Below, piece after piece: positions 26,101 through 29,881 of a DNA stretch of 29,881 bases. Positions within the stretch are counted from its first letter, which is position 1. Each line of letters starts with the position of its first letter. Both the position numbers and the translations under genes were made by a program. Origin of the DNA: Spirogloea muscicola (taxonomy: Eukaryota > Streptophyta > Zygnematophyceae > Spirogloeales > Spirogloeaceae); assembly GCA_009602725.1 (NCBI GenBank), contig WELB01000012.1:1228956-1258836 (forward strand), written 5' to 3'. The notes under the pieces are model-generated. The model made no database searches. It was not told where the DNA came from and saw nothing but the letters and a program-made list of their open reading frames with translations.

Positions 26101-29100
26101 ACTGCACCGCTCCCTCAAGAGCTGCAAGCTGCCGTCTAGGGTGGCCCTCAGGCGCTGGACGACCTGGTGGTGAGGTGACGTGCTGAGGAGGTATCACCAG
26201 TCCCCCCAGCGTCCCCAGCATGTGAGGTACCACTGGCAAAGACTGATATGGAGAGGCCTGCACCAGCCCTCCAAGCGTGCCCAGCAAGGGCGGTCCTCTT
26301 CTCGGCGATCTTGGCGACGGCTGGTCGGGTCCCGCGTGCCAAGCATGTGCTTGCTTGGGAGAGGACGACTGCCTGGGAGAGCGGGGAGAGCGGGGAGAGC
26401 GGGGAGGCAAGCTGCCGGAAGTGGTGGGCCTGACCTCCTCCGTATTGGCCTCCGGCCTGGACGAAGTCGACACGGCGTGAAGGCCCAGAGGTGAAAGAGC
26501 TGTCAAGGTGGAGGAGATGCTGAGGTCGGCAAGGTCGGCCCCATCACCTTCGCCACGCCCGCTCTGAGGGGGCAGAAGCACGAATCTCTCGAGGCTTGCT
26601 GCCCTGCTCGGCGGCCATGCAGCACCAGGCGGTGGCTCCGACTCGGCTTCTTTGCCGTTGCTTCTGTCGGCATCAGCTTGCGCCGTGGACTGGCCCCCTG
26701 CTTCAGCGCCTGAGGGCTCGTGGGTGCACGGGGCAGGCCCGCCTCCCTGTGCATCCCCACATCTGCATGAACGTGCCCCTACACCTCCGCGCTCAAGAGC
26801 CTGCAGCGCAGAGTATCATGCATCGTCAGCACATGCATGCACAAGCACGGCAACGTCAATCACACTGACTCACAATACACTGGTGTGGAGTCAGGGTGTC
26901 CTTCGTCCTTCATTCCACGAACAAACACAGAAGCTTGTCAAGAGTAAGAGAGGGACGTAGATGACTTGGAGCGAATGTCAGGGCCACTTTGATCTGCTTC
27001 GTGAGGCTCTAAGTGACGTCCTGATAGCTTGGACTAGGGCGTCGAGTTGTCGAAGGATTCATCATGAAAGACGTGGACAACCTGCTCAACATTGCCATTG
27101 ACAGGCGGTAGCTCGGGCCTGCTCTGGTCCACTGTTGTGCCAGAGGCAGAGGACGTGGGCTCATCGCCACCTGTGGCGCTTGTAGACTGAACTGCCACTG
27201 GCAGTCCTGTACCGCAGCGGCCAGCAGCGGGCCACCTCCCTTTGTCCTCCGCCTCTGCAGAAGGTGCTGGTTGGCGAGGATCATGAGGCGGCGCCGGCTC
27301 TGACCCTGACCGCTCGTCGCTCTGAACATGACTCGCTTGAGCTGGCCCTGCCTCTGTACCCCTGCCATTGCTCGCCTGGCTCTGCTGAGCGAGGTGGGAC
27401 TGGCTTGATGCCGGCGCAACAGCAGCTCCCTGAGTGCGCTCGGATCTGTCACTGGGGGACTCTGAGTGGTTACGCCAGTGGGCGCTTTGCTGGTCCCTGG
27501 GGATGGCAAACCCCGCTTGCAGCCTCGACAGGCTCGCTTCTGGGACGTCCTTCACGACCTTAGCTGGGAGGGCATCGCCACCGACGCCTTTGATTGCCTT
27601 GGGGTTCACGTTGGACCAGTGCAGGGAGCCCGGCAAGGGCACCACGGCAGGTGCGGACAGGTCCTTAGCCTTGGCAGGCCTGCGCTTCTCATAGGCCCTC
27701 GGAGCACCCAACCGAGCTGGGGGCCCACTGGACTGACCGCGCACGGACGGCTCGTAGTTTCTGCTTGGTCCACGAGCCCTGGGCTGGCGAGCATGCGCCT
27801 GACTGGCTCTATCGGTAGACTGCAGGCCCTTGGCAGAGCGGTATGCTGCTGCTTTCTTGAGCAACATGCTATGCGACTGCCTGCCAACCTCCTTCCTCGT
27901 CTCCACGTCCTGCACGGTCATGAACGTGAATCTGTTACAACAACGTGCTCACCGACCATCTCGTCAGGTGGCTGCAGCAGCGGAGCAGGCGTGCAGCCTC
28001 CGCAGAGAAGGCCACAAGCTCATGCATAACAGCGCTCTCAATGCCCTGCTCCACTAGTCAGAAGAGGAGGACTAGCAGGGTGGACAAGAGGCTAGGGCCG
28101 CCGGGTGGGTGCTCAGGCGGCTTGCTGCACTGCTACCTCACCTTGGGGTTGACTAGCCAACCATGGACGAGGTTCATGTCAAGAAGGTCGAGTACAACAC
28201 CTCCTGGCATCGGCTCAAAGTCGTTGATTCTGCAGCAACTCTCACCATGCATGAGGCTTGCCCCATCAGCCTCTGTCAGTTGCCAGGGTTTAGTTGCCAG
28301 GAGGGCACAAGCTACCAATGCAAACATGCTTGCTTAACATGTTGAGTCAGTCAGATGCTTGAAGCTTGCGTGCATTTGGCACGACCACTGGTGCATCACT
28401 AGCTGCATTGCTAAGGTCGGCTATGTGCACCATATGGGCCCTGCCAGCTGACAAGCCAGCTCCTGAGGCGGCCTTTCCAAGAAAGCCACTGAGAGCTGGA
28501 GTCTTTGCTAATAACATGAGAGCTTCAAGCACTCAACCAACAGCAGACTGAGCAGTTGTTACCTGTTGAACCTCACATCCAGCTCGGTGCGTGTGGCGAG
28601 GCGAGGCAGCAAATTGATGGCGTCAGCAATATCCTGGTGCTCCTGTTGTATGCTGGAGCTGCTCCTGCCCTGCAGTTAGTCAAGGAACCGCATAAGCGAC
28701 AGCTCCTAACAATTGTGTGCATTTCGTTCACGCTTGGGCAATGCTCCAAGGAAGGCAGGTGCGGCAGGAGCCAGCTGGAAGACGTGCCGAGTGAGAAAGG
28801 TCACCTGTCTAGTTGCCCCATTGATGAGTAGCTTCTCAGCAATCAAGGTGAGGAGGTCGCCGCCGGATATGTCCACTCTCTGTGGGTGCAGCGTGATGCT
28901 GTCCCGCAGGAGCAGCACATTTGCTGCATGCAAGACAACGGCGGCTTGGACGGTCTGTCTGGCATCCCGCCAACGGAGGGCACGGCAGGTCGAGCACAGG
29001 ATGGAGGGCAGAATGTGTTGCTCGGCGCAATGCTGAGCACGACAACAGCAGATGATCGAGACGACTTCCACTAGCCGCAGCGGGACACGGCGTGAGGCAC

Positions 29101-29881
29101 CCCTGGCCAGCTCAGGGAACCAGAATTGGTGTCCATTGTGCATGCAGATACTCTAGTCCCGATTGGTGTGACTGCAACCAGCACAGCATTGCCGCCCCCC
29201 GGTGCGAAAGGAAGAGCCAACAGCAGATGGCGCGCCCTGGGGACGCTTGTCTGCCACTCCCATGCCTCGACCAGCCTTTCCTCCTAATTTCGACTACGTA
29301 AGCACTGCTGCTGACAGTCGGGCCCTTGACAGAGCTGCCTACACTCCGGTGGCTCTACCATGCTCCGCTCACTGCCTGCAAGTCCAGCACGCGCGTCGTC
29401 CTGCCCTCTCGCTGCTGGCCAGCTGAGCGACCGCGAGCTGACCTCGCCGAGCACGCTCGATGGCACAGATGTCCGAGCCGGCCTGGCTGAACAAGCTTTC
29501 CTCGGGGGACACTAGAGCACCTCCTGGCACAGCCTTGGACGTGGCATTGCACGCAGCCAAGCGGCGCTGCACGGGAGGCGGAGGTGCGCCAGGCAGACTC
29601 GAACATGCGCGGGCAAATGGAGAAGGACAACTTGGCGCCTGGGGCTGCTCCCACGGCAGGGCTGCTGTCGGCTGCTCACCGATGGCGACGAGGGGGCAGG
29701 GGCCGGCGCCGTTCTGGAGCACTATGGGGACGTCGGTGCGGTGCAGGAAGTGGACGCGCTTGATCCTGAACGCCAGCTGCTCCGCGGGAGGCGGCGGCAC
29801 GGCGGCGGCGGCGGCGGCGGCGGCGGGGCTGGCCACCGTGTCCACCCAGTGCGTGAAGCTGGGGCCGTCGCCGCCGCCGCC
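23189..29881 (-). CDS. MINDY-family deubiquitinase-like protein, multi-exon, 5' incomplete
   Basis: Family members are cysteine proteases that trim Lys48-linked ubiquitin chains. Exons with agreeing phases: 29881-29680 (open to the edge, no ATG; the first ATG is outside), 28923-28805, 28669-28563, 28229-28142, about 28050-27950, 27905 to about 27080, 26762-25546, 25280-25229, 25115-25034, 24850-24770, 24435-24328, then small exons, 23568-23433, and a last exon from about 23280 to the TGA at 23191-23189. Motifs in order: FRIKRVHFL, VPIVLQNGAGPCPLVAI (the Gln and catalytic Cys of the family are present), ANVLLLRDSITLHPQ, HQDIADAINLLPRLATR-ELDVRFN, VVLDLLDMNLVHGWLVNPK, EFLKESTRQLTPHG, KEKELCVLYRDSQYSTLFK, LFTLVSDQGYLDQPNIVWEK and APSFYDSSFHP. 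Where relatives have RNNHFST the sequence reads RDSQYST, so the catalytic His position is Gln. A disordered insert of about 690 residues interrupts the domain. The protein ends DCAVM, a CAAX-type C-terminus. Confidence 0.9.
26000..26287 (-). repeat. Three coding copies of the nonapeptide (L/M)LGTLGGLV in the MINDY insert
   Basis: In exon 26762-25546 the peptide occurs as PLLGTLGGLVQAS (26287-26262), HMLGTLGGLVIPP (26222-26195) and RLLGTLGGLVNIP (26026-26000). Copies are separated by Pro/Ser-rich, probably disordered sequence. Eight of the nine codons differ in third base between copies while the residues stay the same. Earlier in the same exon is an S-P-R repeat (PPRSPRSPRSPR). Confidence 0.75.
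29797..29827 (-). repeat. (GCN)n run encoding poly-Ala in the first visible MINDY exon
   Basis: A GGC/GCC triplet run read on the minus strand as an alanine tract (SPAAAAAAAAVPPPP) just before the FRIKRVHFL start of the domain. A second GGC run at the window edge codes for glycines. Confidence 0.6.

Noticed and set aside
25409-26581. 390-codon minus-strand frame as a stand-alone gene
   Set aside because: Its codons are continuous with an exon (26762-25546) whose end phase fits the next MINDY exon (25280). The last residues lie beyond a GTGACG donor. It is an internal exon.

Overview
The window looks like nuclear DNA of a green alga (Chlorophyta). Genes are cut into many short exons with GT-AG introns. 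Base composition is GC-rich, with GCC/GGC triplet runs at start regions and a Ser-Pro-rich, cell-wall-type reading frame. The proteins are plant/algal types: a nepenthesin-class aspartic protease, a C3HC zinc-finger NIPA/ZC3HC1 protein and a MINDY-type deubiquitinase. One N at 16351 marks draft assembly sequence. No bacterial, organellar, tRNA or rRNA gene was recognised.

Layout. (1) 1-570: on the minus strand, a proline-rich open frame that leaves the window. (2) 604-3993, minus: nepenthesin-like secreted aspartic protease in at least ten exons. (3) About 4230-16110: an 11-12 kb graveyard of non-LTR (LINE-like) retrotransposon fragments in both orientations. None has a reverse transcriptase core. 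What remains is the C-terminal end of the ORF: a CxC...HxxxC knuckle remnant and a PD-(D/E)XK-like endonuclease domain. These are followed by a conserved last decapeptide (S-D-L-x-L-L-T/S-R-G-Y-stop) and a 3' UTR built around a GGGCTGG...CCAGCCC hairpin. I count about twenty such 3' ends, several consisting only of the last dozen codons plus the UTR, and one pair forming a 440-bp foldback. (4) 16150-22011, plus: NIPA/ZC3HC1-like nuclear zinc-finger protein. (5) 22012-23188: convergent 3' flanks. (6) 23189 to the right edge, minus: MINDY-family deubiquitinase whose start codon lies outside the window.

The three host genes do not form a pathway. NIPA and MINDY converge tail to tail. The protease and NIPA genes point away from each other, with the retrotransposon cluster filling the space between their 5' ends.

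The best candidates for something undescribed are: the cluster of retrotransposon 3' ends with a shared coding-tail-plus-hairpin module; the foldback made from two inverted copies of that module; a MINDY protein whose catalytic-His position reads Gln; and a long disordered insert in that protein carrying three copies of a nine-residue peptide kept constant by synonymous codons.
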